A stretch of 64,000 bases of DNA, taken from contig NZ_JAKRRW010000004.1 of assembly GCF_026191635.1 (NCBI RefSeq), forward strand, positions 1-64,000, written 5' to 3'. Shown piece after piece: positions 63,823-64,000 of the stretch (position 1 is the stretch's first letter; each line of letters starts with the position of its first letter). A program made the translations under genes and the position numbers. Below the pieces are notes generated by a model. It was given only the letters and a program-made list of their open reading frames with translations, was not told where the DNA came from and did no database searches. Source of the DNA: Photobacterium obscurum. Lineage in GTDB: Bacteria > Pseudomonadota > Gammaproteobacteria > Enterobacterales > Vibrionaceae.

Positions 63823-64000
63823 ATGACCTTACATTATTCGCCAATATTGGCGCAGTCACTTTCAGTATTTCATGATAATGGCGAAACGCTGTTTACTGAT
63901 GTTAGTTTCTCATTGGAGCACCAGATTACGGGGCTAGTAGGGCGAAATGGATCCGGTAAGTCAGTACTTGCTAATGTACTGCTCCGGCAGAAAACACCCG
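63823..64000 (+). CDS. ABC-F-type ATPase, 3' truncated by the window
   Basis: 59 residues visible, starting at the ATG after TCAGGAGG. VSFSLEHQITGLVGRNGSGKSVLAN contains the Walker A (GRNGSGKS). No membrane segment at the N-terminus and the SVFHDNGETLFTDVSFSLE start fit ABC-F translation or resistance factors; the rest lies outside the window. Confidence 0.8.
   Translation, partial: MTLHYSPILAQSLSVFHDNGETLFTDVSFSLEHQITGLVGRNGSGKSVLANVLLRQKTP

Overview
The window looks like chromosomal DNA of a marine gammaproteobacterium, most likely Vibrionaceae and possibly Photobacterium. The basis is the mix of gene families (L-2-hydroxyglutarate oxidase LhgO, DUF2860 and DUF3943 outer-membrane proteins, many LysR/AraC regulators, RND and MATE pumps). 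A second basis is a family of CTATACCCAAG...CTTGGGTATA palindromic repeats, which I associate with Vibrio and Photobacterium from memory. The genus is inference; no rRNA or species marker is present.

Layout. 1-6.1 kb: 3' part of a giant Ca-binding-type tandem-repeat surface protein. It carries an internal GlyGly-CTERM-like motif and is fused to a C-terminal outer-membrane barrel. 6.2-6.7 kb: tRNA-Ser(UGA) and tRNA-Asp(GUC), then two decayed tRNA 3' ends, each with its own terminator. 7.2-10.8 kb: an OmpR-type regulator lacking its phospho-acceptor Asp, followed by a metallopeptidase/propeller/barrel outer-membrane protein. 11.1-18.4 kb: a LysR gene divergent from a tight eight-gene operon whose products are all exported (porin, PCu(A)C copper chaperone, tetraheme NapC/NirT cytochrome, cytochrome c-DUF1566 fusion, beta-propeller, SCO1, TlpA-like thioredoxin, small cytochrome c). 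This is the best candidate for an undescribed system: a quinol-linked periplasmic redox chain with its own copper-delivery kit but no recognisable terminal reductase.

18.6-27.8 kb: a lone glycosyltransferase, a small membrane protein, a three-gene RND efflux operon, a LysR gene and a GNAT acetyltransferase. 27.9-33.7 kb: a 265-bp MITE-like element, an AraC regulator, a PspB-like small protein, a PAS-GGDEF cyclase, a second PCu(A)C chaperone next to a DUF2946-like protein, a glycine-zipper lipoprotein and two tiny ORFs behind an SMR transporter. 34-44.6 kb: FadL-type and DUF2860 outer-membrane proteins, DUF3179, DUF3047, a LysR gene, an unrecognised lipoprotein/secreted-protein pair, and a MATE pump divergent from a LysR gene.

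44.7-56.8 kb: PhoD-like phosphatase, EEP-family lipoprotein, CBS protein, degenerate Rid protein, AraC regulator, SpoIIAA-like protein, two barrel proteins, a two-domain QueD-like protein, DUF3016 and an MFS transporter. 56.9-64 kb: a large protein with two DTGAD retropepsin-type motifs, lhgO divergent from ridA, a HAAAP amino-acid permease, a 30-residue membrane peptide and the start of an ABC-F ATPase.

No CRISPR array, integrase, transposase or prophage was seen. Short palindromic repeats at gene ends, and inverted repeats in regulator intergenic regions, are the main non-coding structure.
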